Source: Bondarzewia mesenterica
Taxonomy: Eukaryota > Basidiomycota > Agaricomycetes > Russulales > Bondarzewiaceae
Reading direction: 5' to 3'
NCBI GenBank assembly: GCA_004802705.1
Contig: SGPL01000473.1
Span: 1 to 25,797, forward strand
DNA length: 25,797 nucleotides
Positions 1-10,608 of this stretch are shown in pieces. Positions within the stretch are counted from its first letter, which is position 1. Each line of letters opens with the position of its first letter. The notes beneath the pieces are model-generated. The model did no database searches. It was not told where the DNA came from and saw nothing but the letters and a program-made list of their open reading frames with translations. Both the position numbers and the translations under genes were made by a program.

Positions 1-200
1 GCAAGCGGCTTGATTCGGAGGCAAGCGAGGAAGACGAACCTGAGAGCGATAGTGGTACAGGCGCAGGCGCTGCTGCTAAAGGAGAAACTCCACCACCTTT
101 GGCTGTGAAGCTGCGTCCCCGCGCTCGTCCTGCATACAAGAAGAAAGTGACGGAGAAGAATCTGGAACAGCAGGATGATGTTGAGATGGATGCGGAGTAA
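1..200 (+). CDS. 3' end of an unidentified gene with a charged, low-complexity C-terminal tail
   Basis: An open frame enters from the left edge (codons begin at base 3) and ends at a TAA at 198-200, giving the last 65 residues of a protein. The tail starts with an acidic stretch (SEASEEDEPESDS), passes through Gly/Ala-rich and Pro-rich segments, then a basic patch (RPRARPAYKKK), and closes with an acidic end (QQDDVEMDAE). Alternating acidic and basic disordered tails of this kind are common in nuclear and nucleolar proteins, but no domain lies inside the window, so no function is assigned. It runs toward the alcohol dehydrogenase gene, with about 250 bp between the two stop codons. Confidence 0.6.
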   Translation, partial: KRLDSEASEEDEPESDSGTGAGAAAKGETPPPLAVKLRPRARPAYKKKVTEKNLEQQDDVEMDAE

Positions 201-452
201 TCCTCGGTGGAATTGTGTAGGATGCGTTGCTGGTTCTCCCGCAAGTGCCATGTATGTTATGGATATTTCATGTAGCCTTAGTAACAATATCTTATTGAAG
301 TTATTCAGCAAGTCATGGATGCCCAACCGAATAGGGTGGTTTCTCAGATATTCGAGGAGTAGCGGATCAAAATCTATAGCCACTAACATGAGGCTCTAAA
401 TACACTAACAATCTAAGTCTAATTCATGCCTCGAAATCATGCTGATCGATAC

Positions 453-2040
453 TCAAGCCTCGATGTCATTTTCCAGTACCACCCTGAAAATTGTGCGCAC
501 TTAATCAGTACTCCTGTAAATAACCTATGCCGAGATGAAGGACACGCACCTGTAGCGCACGTCACCCCGTTCGACCTTCTCGACGCCCTCCTTGAGCTTG
601 CTCATCGGCAGCACTTCGATCCAACTCCGCAGGTCCTGTTCGCTTGCTAGCTTGAGCATCTCCACCACCTCCTTTTTGCTGCCGATGTGCGAGCCGGCGA
701 GCGCGCATCCGTTGACCAGGAGGTCAAAGGCTGCAATCTGTGGTAGAGGCTCATCGGGCAAGCCGGCACAGACGAGGTGCCCGTTCACGGCAAGGAGGGA
801 GAGTATCTTTCTGATAGGGATACCAGCAGACACGCTGATGGTCTGGTGTTGTTGTCGAGTCAGCACGGTCGTCGCGCGAACACCTGAGAAACTGGTGAAT
901 CTCACGCTGATGATGATATCCATCTCTCCTTCATACGATTTGGTGAAATCCTCCTCCTCCGTGTACAACTAAAAACCGACACGGAACTGCGTTAGCGTTT
1001 TTTGTAGACATCTGGAAATGCCTAAAATGACGCACAATGTGGTCTGCGCCCAACTTCTTAATATCCTCGTCTTTGCGCGAATTCCGTGTCAGCGCATACA
1101 CTTCCGCACCAAGCGCCTTCGCCCTGCACAGATCATTAAAACTTCACGGCCAATGGAACTGCAACATGCTAACACGTACCACATGATGGCAAAATGACCG
1201 AGCCCACCGATGCCGACGACACCCACTTTTTTGCCAGGCCCGCAACCGTATCGCACCAGCGCGGAGTAGGTCGTCAAGCCGGCGCAAAGCATGGGTGCGG
1301 CAATGTCTGAGGCTAGCTTGTCGGGGATGGGGAAGACGAAACGCTCATGCACACGGATGGCGGTAGCGTATCCGCCAGTCGCCTTCGATAAGAGGACCAG
1401 GGGAACATTTGTTAGAGATGACTTTCGAGAATTAAGAAATCGCGTGTACCTTGTCGCCGTTGGGGTATCTCGCGTCGTAGGTGCCCACCATTTTGCGACA
1501 GTAGTTCTCGTTGTCGTTATTGCAATTTTCTGATCTGGGATGAGTTGCGCAACATTAAGACCATCGTAATACGTACTGCAATCAAAGCACGAAGAGACCT
1601 GCGCTCCGACGCCGGCACGGTCGCCAACCTTGAATTCGGTGACTTTGGGGCCGACGCGAGTCACTTCGCCGACAATTTCGTGTCCGGCAACGAGGGGCAG
1701 ATCAGGACTGTGCCAGCCGCCCCTGATGGTATGCAGGTCAGAGCCACAGATCCCGCAGTGGGTGATTCTGTACAAGACACAATTGAGATTAGTAGCAAAC
1801 ACGCGACGAATCGGACTAACGCGATGTCAATATCGTAATCCTCGGCAGTTTTGAGGTCGTACGAAATGAGCTTGAAGTCGCTCCAGCTGTAAACGTGGTT
1901 CAATGGTGACTTGAAGACGAGCAAGGCAACGAAATTCACTTGTTGGTATCATGAATGGCGTATCTGGGGTTAATGCAGGTAAGATCAAGACAAGAAATTC
2001 GCGGTGTTCAGGAAAAAGGTCATTACCCTTTGGCAGACAT
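453..2040 (-). CDS. NADP-dependent zinc alcohol dehydrogenase (cinnamyl alcohol dehydrogenase / ADH6-ADH7 type)
   Basis: Medium-chain zinc dehydrogenase that would interconvert primary alcohols and aldehydes in the cytosol; the ADH6/CAD branch usually takes aromatic or long-chain aldehydes with NADPH. Ten exons join in frame (2040-2027, 1963-1940, 1886-1821, 1767-1577, 1529-1450, 1382-1180, 1123-1036, 968-906, 842-550, 483-453) to give 350 residues, the normal family length. The catalytic-zinc segment HCGICGSDLH (Cys42) and GHE (His64) are present, as are the four structural-zinc cysteines (95, 98, 101, 109), two of which are completed only by splicing. The Rossmann motif GIGGLG is followed by ALTRNSRK, whose Ser/Arg residues fit NADP preference (inference). 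The C-terminus is GDVRYRVVLENDIEA. The start follows a pyrimidine-rich leader, and a TATA-like element lies about 75 bp upstream. The exact substrate cannot be told from sequence. Confidence 0.93.
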
Positions 2041-2113
2041 GGCAGTCGGTAGTATGAGGATGAGGGTGAAGTGAAAAGAGATAGCAGTGTCTTTTCCTCG
2101 ACTCAACCACTCA

Positions 2114-2122
2114 TTATATATA
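2114..2122 (-). promoter_or_regulatory. TATA-like element upstream of the alcohol dehydrogenase gene
   Basis: The minus strand reads TATATATAA here, about 75 bp upstream of the ATG at 2040. Position and sequence fit a TATA box for the alcohol dehydrogenase gene; the transcription start is not known. Confidence 0.45.
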
Positions 2123-4300
2123 CGGCCGCCGGATAGGCCGAACCACGACGATTTTCAAGAAGGACCGACGCATGAGTTGGGATGCTGACGGCCGGGCAGC
2201 GGACCAACGCATGTCCGAATAATCGATTGTTGATAAGGACCACCTTCCCGTTTGCCAATTCTTCAATCTGTAAGCCTCTGCAGAGATACTGGAAGACCTG
2301 CGAAAATCATGACGGCATGAGCGAACAATGAGGCGTTTCGGAACCGTGATGATATTTTTTACGTGCATGGAGGAAATGAAGCATCCTCGCAATACGACTG
2401 GTCAATGAATTTGAAGATGGTGTCCTCAGCTCAAGTTGCATCCGGGACTCCGAGTGCGCACTCGGCAACTTGAAGCGTGACATCACGCTCTGTTGATGGC
2501 TGGTTGATGTGACCGTCGTCACGATCCCGCCCACGGAGACGGAAGTGAAGGCTTATATGTACCGTTCGGTGGGTGTGTATCAAAGATAAATTTAGCTATA
2601 ACTGCGTGGCGCACCTGCGTTCGTTAAAAATTTCTCGAGTCCATAGAATATACCCCAAAACCTCGGCCTCAAAGCTCCCGACGCGCGTATCAAGCGGGTC
2701 AACATGCATACGACTCGGCATGCAAGAGAGAAGCATAGCCTTGTGGACAACTTGACTCTTGTGAGAAGGTAGCGTATGAGAAAAAACGAGTACGATGACT
2801 CGGAATTTGCGCGAGAAGTGCGAGGTCGGGATATGCTCATGAGGCTAGGCCATCGTATGCCGCAAAGAGCGAGCGCGCGGCGATGCACAAGTATCTGGAA
2901 GTTTATGCCTCCATGGCGGCTGGTAACGGCGTATGTCGAAGTACGCAACGGTGACTCACTCGGCTGCAAAAGAAGTAATATGGGCAAACGTACAGCCGTT
3001 TTGCTGACGTGGAGTGCTCATGAACACGGTGATCCATGATCGTATAAATAGTCCAAGGCAGAAGACCAGGTCCGAAAGTCAAGAACAACTTTTGTCAGGG
3101 TTCAAAAGGTCGCTTGCGGCGGCTTGCATACTGAGTATCATCAACCCCCACCCTCCCCCTAACAGAACGTTAGTGTGCGTGATCGACTACTGCTTCCACC
3201 GCAGTGACATCATGCCCATAGCAGATTTCAGGCGGGTTGCTGCCAATAGATGGAAGAGAAGACACGAAAGGTCGATTCCAGAAACGATATCAAGCATCCA
3301 GGTTCTGAGTGTCAGGAAGACAATTGCAAGACAAGACAAGAAGAAGCTCGTCCTCGTATCTCTCGATCACACCGAGGAGGGCCCTTTAATCGGACCCTGA
3401 CCTGAAAAAAAATGACAAGTCCTTCAAGGTGCTCGTGAGAAGACGATGCATTCTGCCCTTGCATACCTTACTCATCAACGTGCCAGTACAAGGAGGCTCT
3501 GATAGCGAGACCGTTGCGTTATTTCTCTGGAGAAGCCATCATCCGATCACACTGATATACAGAAGCACGAAGTCCGCCAAATGGGCTGCTGATACGCTCG
3601 AATAATATTTTTTTAAAACTGTACCCACCTTCAGTAAAATCAAGCATTTTGAGTCGTCGTCTAGCTGTGTGCCATCCGAGGAACGTATTGGCGACAAGTC
3701 GCTTTACGATACGTCATTTGCACAGATCTCTTCAGAGGCTGGATGCACAGATACGGCGCAACGATCCACCAAAGCGGGGTCATATAATTATTAGTCTGAG
3801 ATTCACTCACTAGATGCCCAGCACATAGCTTGAAGGGGTAGTATCAAGCTACGCTGCTTGCAATTGAACAGCGTGGAGGCCTGTTTGGACGAAATGCTTC
3901 CAAGGCGCTCAAAACAACCCCTAGTAAGGGACGCACTGTGCAAATGATCGGGATTCAAGATCGCTTCGCTGGATGCCTATCTTACGAAGATGTCGTAAGT
4001 AGAGGTTTGAAGCTTGAGAGACAACGAAAATGATGTGTTTATCTGGTGGAGGATACTAAGCGTAGACTTCAAGTTGCATGTACGCGTCAAGTGTGCATTC
4101 TCGATAGTTTGAAGGCCGAGCTTTGGGGAAACGCGTGCACGCGCACTCGTCAAAAACTTTCGTCTGTGCAGATCGCAGCGACAAAGACTGCACTTATGGA
4201 ACGTCGAACTTGCACCGAGACGTGATGCACAGTGCGAGTGCAAAGGTTGAATCTGAATGACACCATCGATGTTAAATGCAAGTTCATGTGATGGGATAGA
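2123..4300. other. About 2.2-kb stretch without a recognisable gene
   Basis: Both strands hold only short open frames (up to about 131 codons) without family motifs, a plausible splice pattern or biased composition, so none is called as a gene. The left part must include upstream sequence of the alcohol dehydrogenase, and the right end the 3' flank of NDUFB8. A TATAAATA sits at 3043-3050 on the + strand, but nothing convincing follows it. A long non-coding transcript or a small fast-evolving gene cannot be excluded. At about 2.2 kb this is the longest gap in the window. Confidence 0.5.
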
Positions 4301-4895
4301 CTACTCCTCGTCCTCCAAGCTCTCTGTTCGTTGCTTCAAGCCAGATATGAGTCTCATGATGTAAGGAACAAATTCAAAACATTCGTTACCTTGTTAGCCT
4401 CCAGCCCGCCAAGCTCCTTTACCAAACCGTCAAAAGGATATTCCCGAGGGATGGCCGGCCGCTCGGGCACGAGAGCGTACTTGCAGAGGAAGCCAAATCC
4501 AACGAAGCCGAGAACAGCGATCGAGAAATGATAAAGCGCAGTGGAAGGGGGAATGTTCGGGGCATCGGGTCCCCACATCGAGTAGAGCTCCTCCTCCTCG
4601 TGCATCTATGTGAACGCAATTCAAGAAATGAGAAGTTATTGCGACGACACAAAATCTCACGCACCGTGTCGCCCATATTGCGCCTCATCTGTATGTCCCA
4701 CCATCCCTTTGGTGGGAGTGTCTGTCTCGACACGTTGGGAAGCTGTGGATAACCATTGAGTTGTGGGTCTGCTTCCCTCTTGACAAGCGTAGCTGGAACA
4801 GCATAGCAACGGAGGGAGGAAGAAGAGGAGATGAGTGATTGTTGTCTGGCCTTGAGAGTGGCACGGACGCCAGACATGCGTCCGAGTGAGTTCAT
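4301..4895 (-). CDS. NDUFB8: NADH:ubiquinone oxidoreductase (complex I) accessory subunit NDUFB8
   Basis: Accessory subunit of the membrane arm of mitochondrial complex I. Three exons (4895-4665, 4605-4390, 4333-4301) with introns of 59 and 56 bp give 159 residues. The N-terminus is rich in Arg, Ser and Ala without acids for about 30 residues, as in a mitochondrial presequence. The mature part carries the fungal NDUFB8 pattern: DPQLNGYPQLP, then RQTLPPKGWWD and QMRRNMGD, EEELYSMWGPD, one hydrophobic membrane helix (FSIAVLGFVGFGFLCKYAL), and REYPFDGLVKELGG, which matches the conserved QYPYNNL...GG segment of animal NDUFB8. The last exon codes for only ten residues (QRTESLEDEE). A second in-frame ATG at codon 7 (4877) would also leave a presequence. 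The gene is divergent from the neighbouring methyltransferase, with about 450 bp between starts. Confidence 0.85.
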
Positions 4896-5343
4896 CGTTG
4901 AGGAGGTAATGGACTGACCGCGACGGTGTGTTCGGCAGGTGGCGTGCCCGGGGTGCCAGGGGACAGGAATGGTCGAGACCCCGGATAGTGCCGGGGGTCG
5001 AATTTATGGTATTGTTCCGGTGAGGGTATTTCAAATAATGGGACCTTCGAACTCGCTTGCAATTCTTGTTTTTTAATCTTATTCTATTCTTTTATTAAAA
5101 GCATCTTGACTGTGACAGATCTCGATTCGTTAAAGGCCGCCCAAGTTGTGGAAAATCGGGGTGGAGTGGATTTGTGTGGACATGTGTCTTCTCAGTTCCC
5201 CGCCCTCTTGTCAGTAGCTATCTACGACACCAACCACCACGTTCTCGAAACATCATCTGGTCAATCTGCCTACTCTACCTTCCCATTCGCTCTCGTCTTC
5301 CCGCACTACGTCCCTTCCAAGACGGGGCGGCGGCGTGCCGGTC
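4896..5343. other. Divergent intergenic region between NDUFB8 and the methyltransferase gene
   Basis: About 450 bp separating two start codons that point away from each other, so it should contain both promoters. A T-rich block with weak TATA-like character lies at about 5069-5100. No coding signal was recognised: an open frame at 5106-5390 is in the wrong frame for the downstream gene and lacks family features. Confidence 0.5.
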
Positions 5344-7345
5344 ATGAAGCATACGCCTATCGTCAAGGACGTAGAGCAACCCCTCGATAATGACGATGAA
5401 CAACTCCTCGTCAAGGACGTAGAATACACCCTAATGAATGAGCAGAAACGCATTCGCCGTCCGTTCAATTATCCGTTAAATTCGTCCAAAGACCTAGTCG
5501 ACTTGTAAGCCTCCCATGACCTGCTTTCAACTACATGCTCACTTAGTTGGTTTAAATCTACAGTGGTATCTGGGACGTTATCTTTCTGACTTCCCTCATC
5601 GGCGGCCTCACCATGCACCAATTCGAGACACCTCCATCTATGGTTCTCGACTTGGGGTGTGGGTGTGGTTTCTGGGCTATCGAGGTAGCGCGCAAGTACC
5701 CGGTACGTAACGTGATGTGAAGCATTTCTACAATCTCCATCACCGACGCGTTCTTGTACTACGCCGCTGTGTAGGAATGCACCGTCATAGGTCTTGACCT
5801 TACTGACGACCAGCCAGATCTGAGTCATCTGCATGATATGAGTGGTATTGGTGGAAGGGTGAAGTGGGCGCATGGTAATTTGTGCGTATTTCGGCGGTTT
5901 CTTGCTGATATACACTGTTTGACCTCTATATTCTGTGCCTGGTAGCTTGGAGGCACTCAATTTCCCTGACAATACGTTTGATCTAGTGAGGATAGCCTTC
6001 AGTGCATTAGGTGTCCCGGAGTATGAGGTCAGTCGATTTCGCCTTGAGAGGCTCATTTTGGCTCACATCGGGTGCCGTGACCGTAGTGGCAATATTTGTT
6101 GGAGGTTTGTGAAACAGTTCGAATCCAATTCGTGACGCGTTTCTTCATCTGTTCACAGGAGATTCTTCGTGTTTTAAAACCTGGCGGCATCTTTGAAGTG
6201 CGTGTCTCATCACGCATTCACCCGTCTCATATTAACTAAAGCTATCTATCAAGTTAATTGAAGATGACCTCATCTTCCCAGTTGGGCGTCTGTTTGAGCC
6301 TCCTACCCCTCCACTTTCTGCACTATCCTTTGAGACCTCAACACAAAGGTCTCCATCACGTAGCCGCAGTTCTCTGCCCACTGAGGGCACACAATTGTCC
6401 TCTGTAAAAACACAATACTCCTCCGAGCATATGGTCAAGAGCAAATCCGACAGCCAAGAATCATATCATCTCCCCTCGCCGCATCCTTGGGGCAGTGAGA
6501 TCGACATGGATCCACTTGATCACTCCAAATTACAGGCGGCATGGCAAGAGATGCTCAGCTCGCGGTGGCTGACCCCTCAATTAACCTCTGTCATCCCATT
6601 ATACCTTTCCTCCATGTTCGAAGAATACCGCGCCATTCCCGCGCTCGAAGTCTTCATGCCCTCCTCCGACATCCCTCTCTTAGCCGGGCACAATACGTTG
6701 CACTTCAGTGATGATGGGTCCGTATTCGAGCAAAAGGTCGATATTGCCCCCTACCGTCATTTGCGGCATGCGATCGTCAAGGACGATCCGGAGACCAGCT
6801 CGATCAGGTCGGGAAATACCTCATCGGAGTATCTCTCTGTTTCTGCTCCGATGCATTTGGCCAGGTCCGTACAGGTCGTGAAAGGGTGTAAAGAGGCGAT
6901 CTGGGAGGCTTACGAGAAGCTGTACGGCAACGAACCGGTCGTTCACCGTGTGAAGGAACGCCCGAATAAGAACACGGCGAGGGACCAGTTCGAGTATGCG
7001 TGGATGAATTGGGAGAAGTGAGTTCCCCCTCCCATCTGGCCCTTTTTCGCCGCGGTTTCTGATGATGTTTTGATCTACAGTGATATGGCCGACCGAATAG
7101 GGATGCGGGACTTCGTAGAATCTTCGCTGGGGTGGCCTTCACCTAAAGGCGACCCTCCTGATTGGCGTGTCTGGCGTGATTGCATCTCTAAAGATCCCGA
7201 AAACATCAGATATAACCTTCCTCCATCGTCACATAGGCCCGACTTCTGTCGCTGCGTGCGAGGATTCGTCGCATGGAAACAAGGCATCCCGCAGCCCCCG
7301 CCCATCCCTGAAAAATCAGAGCATCATGCTGGGCCTCGAGTATGA
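5344..7345 (+). CDS. Class I SAM-dependent methyltransferase of a fungal family, substrate unknown
   Basis: Transfers a methyl group from S-adenosylmethionine to an unknown substrate. Eight exons (5344-5504, 5564-5702, 5775-5881, 5946-6027, 6087-6104, 6159-6197, 6254-7017, 7081-7345) give 524 residues. Motif I is VLDLGCGCGFW (81-91), preceded by the family-typical HQFETPPS. An acidic strand-2 end (GLDLTDDQPDL), ANFLEALNFPDNTFDLVR-type motif IV and RVLKPGGIFELIEDD follow. The 18-nt fifth exon supplies WQYLLE just before EILRVLKPGG. After the catalytic core comes a Ser-rich, probably disordered segment of about 60 residues and then a long C-terminal region of unknown fold. The N-terminus holds a short in-frame duplication (IVKDVE/LVKDVE) from a 15-bp direct repeat. 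The start at 5344 is the first suitable ATG, but the frame is open upstream, so an earlier start is possible. The next gene runs the same way 433 bp on. Confidence 0.82.
5361..5423 (+). repeat. 15-bp direct repeat inside methyltransferase exon 1
   Basis: CGTCAAGGACGTAGA occurs at 5361-5375 and again at 5409-5423, 48 bp apart, which keeps frame and duplicates the peptide VKDVE. A small internal duplication in the poorly constrained N-terminus is the simplest reading. Confidence 0.7.
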
Positions 7346-7778
7346 TTGTAGAATTTTGGTATGCGGACGTACGGAAATATGACCCTGTTTTTTTTTTTCA
7401 GTTTCTCCTTTAGTTGTCAGCTAGCATCTTTATACTAATTTACTTCTTCATTTCACCTGCAGACGGGATTCCGTATATAGTACGCGCATACATAGATTGA
7501 TGGGATTGTCAATATTTATACCCTGCATTATATTGTGTATATACCTGCCATCCCGTGGTTGACATTAGTACCCTATGCATAATGCATGTCTTCCCTCGTT
7601 TGTGGCCTTTCGTTCCATCTCAACTTGTTGTTACTCACTTCACTTGGTCTTGGCTAGTGACTTTCGGAGTTTGAACTAGAACTAGTAGGCACCTTGTTCA
7701 CGTAAATCAAATCCTACATCGATCCTACCCCCCCTGCCCTTCCCTTTCACCGTCTGTATTTTTTTTTCATCTGCACAT
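7346..7778. other. Intergenic region between methyltransferase and PA2G4-like gene
   Basis: About 430 bp, AT-rich at first and then rich in pyrimidine tracts (for example 7733-7769) just before the next ATG, as often seen near transcription starts of well-expressed fungal genes. It must hold the methyltransferase 3' end and the PA2G4 promoter. No gene is visible. Confidence 0.5.
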
Positions 7779-9433
7779 ATGTCTGACACCGAGAAACCAA
7801 CTTCCCCTGCTGCGGCTGAGAAGCCCCGCTCGACTGCGGAGGCCGATATCACCAAGTACAAGGTCGGTTTCCGCGCACATTCTTCCGTCTGGCAGAGCGA
7901 AGGAAAAACGACCTAACGGCAGATATGTTTTTTGTGGAGCTAGACGGCTGCGGATATTGTGCACAACGTCATGAAAAAGCTCGTTGAAAAATCGATTGAG
8001 GGGGCAAAGGTTTTCGACCTCTGCGTCGAGGGCGACAAATTGATTGAGGAGGGCACGGGTGCCGTGTACAACAAGTCTGTGAAGGGTGTAAAAGTCAGCA
8101 AGGGTGCGTTCTCGTTTCATCGTCTTTTGCGGTTGGAAATTTCCCCCCATCAGCCCCGCATTCCCGTGATCGATTGACGACGGTCTCGTGTGCGCAACAG
8201 GCCTGGCATTCCCGACTAGTGTATCCGTGAACAACTGCGTAGCGCACTTTTCCCCCCTAGCGTGCGTTATCTTTGTTGATTCCTCACGCGCCCGTATGTT
8301 TACTGACTCATTTTCTTCGATATTGCCTGCGATGCGACCCCACAGTTCGGATCCTCTTTCCTCTCAAGTGCTTGCAAAAGGCGATGTCGTCAAACTCCAC
8401 ATTGGAGCCCACATAGACGGTTTCGCAGCGATCAGCGCCGAGACGCTCGTCGTCGGCGCGTCCGAGTCCGATCCTGTAACTGGTCGACGCGCAGACGTGA
8501 TCAAGGCAGCATGGCATGCGGCCGAGATCGCGATGCGTTTGATCAAAGTGGGGAACAAGAACTGGGCGGTTACGGAGGCAGTCGGCAAAGCCACGGCTGC
8601 GTGGGATTGCAAGCCTGTTGAAGGTGAGCCCCCTAACTCTTTGGTCCTTTTTTTCATCTTCCCCCGAGACTAATAGGTTGGATTGGGGAAAGGGATGCTC
8701 TCATGCCAGCAGACGCAGAATGTCATTGATGGAAAGAAACGCATTATTCTGAACCCAACGGAGGGACAGAAGCGTGATTTTGAGGCGGTCACGTTCGCCG
8801 AAAATGAGGTGTACGGCATGGATGTTCTCGTGTCCTCTACCGAAGACGGCAAGGTGCAGACCTACCTTTCATCAATCCCCTCGCACGTCACAGCTAATGA
8901 TGAATGAACGTAGGCCCGTCTGGAAGAGTCACGGACCACGATCTACCAGAGAGATCATGCGGTCACGTACCAACTTAAGATGAAAACTTCTCGTGCCGTA
9001 TTCTCAGAGGTGCAGAGGAAGGCTGGACCGTTCCCTTTCAACGTCCGCGTCTTGGAAGATGAGAAGCGGGCGCGTATGGGTCTGCAGGAGGCCGTTCAGC
9101 ACAACCTGGTCAAGCCATACGAAGTCATGTTAGTGTCCTTTCTCCACTCCTCTTTTCCCTTTGTCCTGATTATCCCGCCTCTTCGTCGTTGACGGATATA
9201 AATATAGTTATACTCCTTCAAACACCTTTGTCGCCGCCTTCCACTTCACAATCGCTCTTTTGCCCGCTGGCCCTATCTTGCTCACGCACCCGCCGGTCTG
9301 GTACAAGCCCGAGCTAGTCAAGACTGAGAAGGAGTTGGAGGATGATGAATTGAAGGAGCTGTTGACAAAGAAGCTGCGGGAGACGAAAAAGAAGGCTAAG
9401 AAGACGAACGAAGGAGGTGAGGAGGCGAAGTGA
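7779..9433 (+). CDS. PA2G4/EBP1-like protein (Cdb4 type), methionine-aminopeptidase fold
   Basis: Member of the proliferation-associated 2G4 family (EBP1 in animals, Cdb4 in fission yeast), which has the methionine aminopeptidase 'pita-bread' fold without peptidase activity and binds ribosomes and nucleic acids. Seven exons (7779-7862, 7944-8103, 8201-8261, 8346-8623, 8693-8853, 8914-9128, 9208-9433) give 366 residues. Recognisable segments in order: KLVEKSIEGAKVFDLCVEGD, KGLAFPTSVSVNNCVAHFSP, GDVVKLHIGAHIDGFAA, a GMLSCQQTQNVIDGKKRIILNP block and RAVFSEVQRKAGPFPFNVR, with a Lys-rich tail (KKLRETKKKAKKTNEGG) as in EBP1. In the 8624-8692 intron the AG at 8691-8692 was chosen because it alone restores EGMLS. 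The gene is tail to tail with PCC1, only 138 bp between stops. Gene identity is firm; the cellular role is inferred from relatives. Confidence 0.93.
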
Positions 9434-9571
9434 AGCTGGTGATTTATCTGCGCGAGGTGAGGAGGCATCGACTATGGACCTGCACAACTGAAGACACCGT
9501 TGAATGAACGAAGCGAAAGAAGTTGGATTAGTGCTACAAAATGTATTCTTTGTTTCTTGACACTGTTATTG

Positions 9572-9971
9572 TTACGATGATGCCAATGGACGTCGTTCCG
9601 CCTCTTCACCAAACTCCCCGATTGTGCGTACGACTAGATCTACGTTATCCAGAAACGCATTGAGAGTCAGCCGAGCTAAGCGAACTGTCAGAGTGGAAAA
9701 CGTCCTGTCAAATACGCAGTGTAAGTACCTGCATTAGCACGCTCATCTCTCCTTCTCCTCCCACCCCTCCTTGAGGTATTTGAACGGTAAATGTGACTTA
9801 CGCGACAAGGACATCATCTTCCACGGCGAGTTCTCGCTTCACGGCCTGAGGCTGGAGCTCCTGGTCGACCTCGAGGGCTTGTTTCGCGATCATTGCATGC
9901 TTCGCGGTGGCGAAGGGTATACGTATGGAGCTTTTGATTTTCGGGATTGAGCAAGCGTCGGTACATGACAT
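9572..9971 (-). CDS. PCC1: KEOPS complex subunit Pcc1 (LAGE3/CTAG family)
   Basis: Small subunit of the KEOPS/EKC complex, which makes the threonylcarbamoyl-adenosine (t6A) modification at position 37 of ANN-decoding tRNAs; Pcc1 dimerises KEOPS and holds the Kae1 subunit. Two exons (9971-9802 and 9704-9572) around a 97-bp intron give 100 residues. The family pattern is clear: a beta strand SSIRIPFATAKHAMIAKQAL, then ELQPQAVKRELAVEDDVLVATFS, followed by the helix TVRLARLTLNAFLDNVDLVVRTIGEF. Length matches fungal Pcc1. The start codon was chosen at the first ATG in frame with the IRIPF strand. The gene is too small and too split to stand out as one open frame. It is convergent with the PA2G4-like gene and divergent from the APH-like gene. 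Confidence 0.88.
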
Positions 9972-10608
9972 GCGACATGAAGAAGCTGGTATTTCTCACA
10001 TGGTGTGCCAGTCTGTTGTTTTTAGACCGTTCGACATGGCGGATTGTTGAAGGAATCAGTTCTGTGAGTTTCGAAGCCTTCAGTCCATATTTGGATCGTA
10101 CAGTATTACCTTTGCACTACTGGGCTCTGGCGCAGCGGCCAACCTGACCTTCGCTCAGTTCAGCATTCCCAGATCCTACTTTTTCGAATATCAGCTGCCT
10201 TGCAGCTATCAGCTTCATGCGACGTTCGAGATTTATCATATTCACTGTGCTCGATTCCTCATAGATCGCTTATTACGTTTCAGTGTAAGCCTTCACGTTC
10301 TCTTCAATCCCGATATTAAATCACCGAACTTTAATTATTAGGTGTTCATCATCATCTATGGACCTACAATCGTTCACAATCTGGATATCTGTGTTAGACT
10401 GTCGAGCTTCGTAACACACTTAGAAGTTGGCGGATACTTCCCGCTATCACTACATGCTGGGAAGGCCGGATCGTACAAGCATCACGCATTGGCATTCTCA
10501 ACACGTGCACTCTGGCCCCACACATCCTGATCTTGTCGATTACACCCCCACCTATCTTTCCAGCACGCTCTGGCTCTTGGACGCAAGCCATCTACATAGC
10601 TTCTCTCG
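9972..10608. other. Divergent intergenic region between PCC1 and the APH-like gene
   Basis: About 640 bp between two outward-pointing starts. An intron-like segment (GT at 10285, AG near 10342) could be a 5'-UTR intron of the APH-like gene, but nothing fixes it. No coding signal was recognised on either strand. Confidence 0.45.

Noticed and set aside
2592..2987. 131-codon minus-strand open frame in the long gap
   Set aside because: No recognisable family, no convincing start context, and overlapping open frames on the other strand look equally good.
3014..3400. 128-codon + strand open frame after the TATAAATA at 3043
   Set aside because: It begins upstream of the TATA-like element with a non-ATG codon and shows no family features.
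5106..5390. Open frame overlapping the methyltransferase start as an upstream gene
   Set aside because: It is out of frame with the methyltransferase and has no family features; it probably reflects chance in the promoter.
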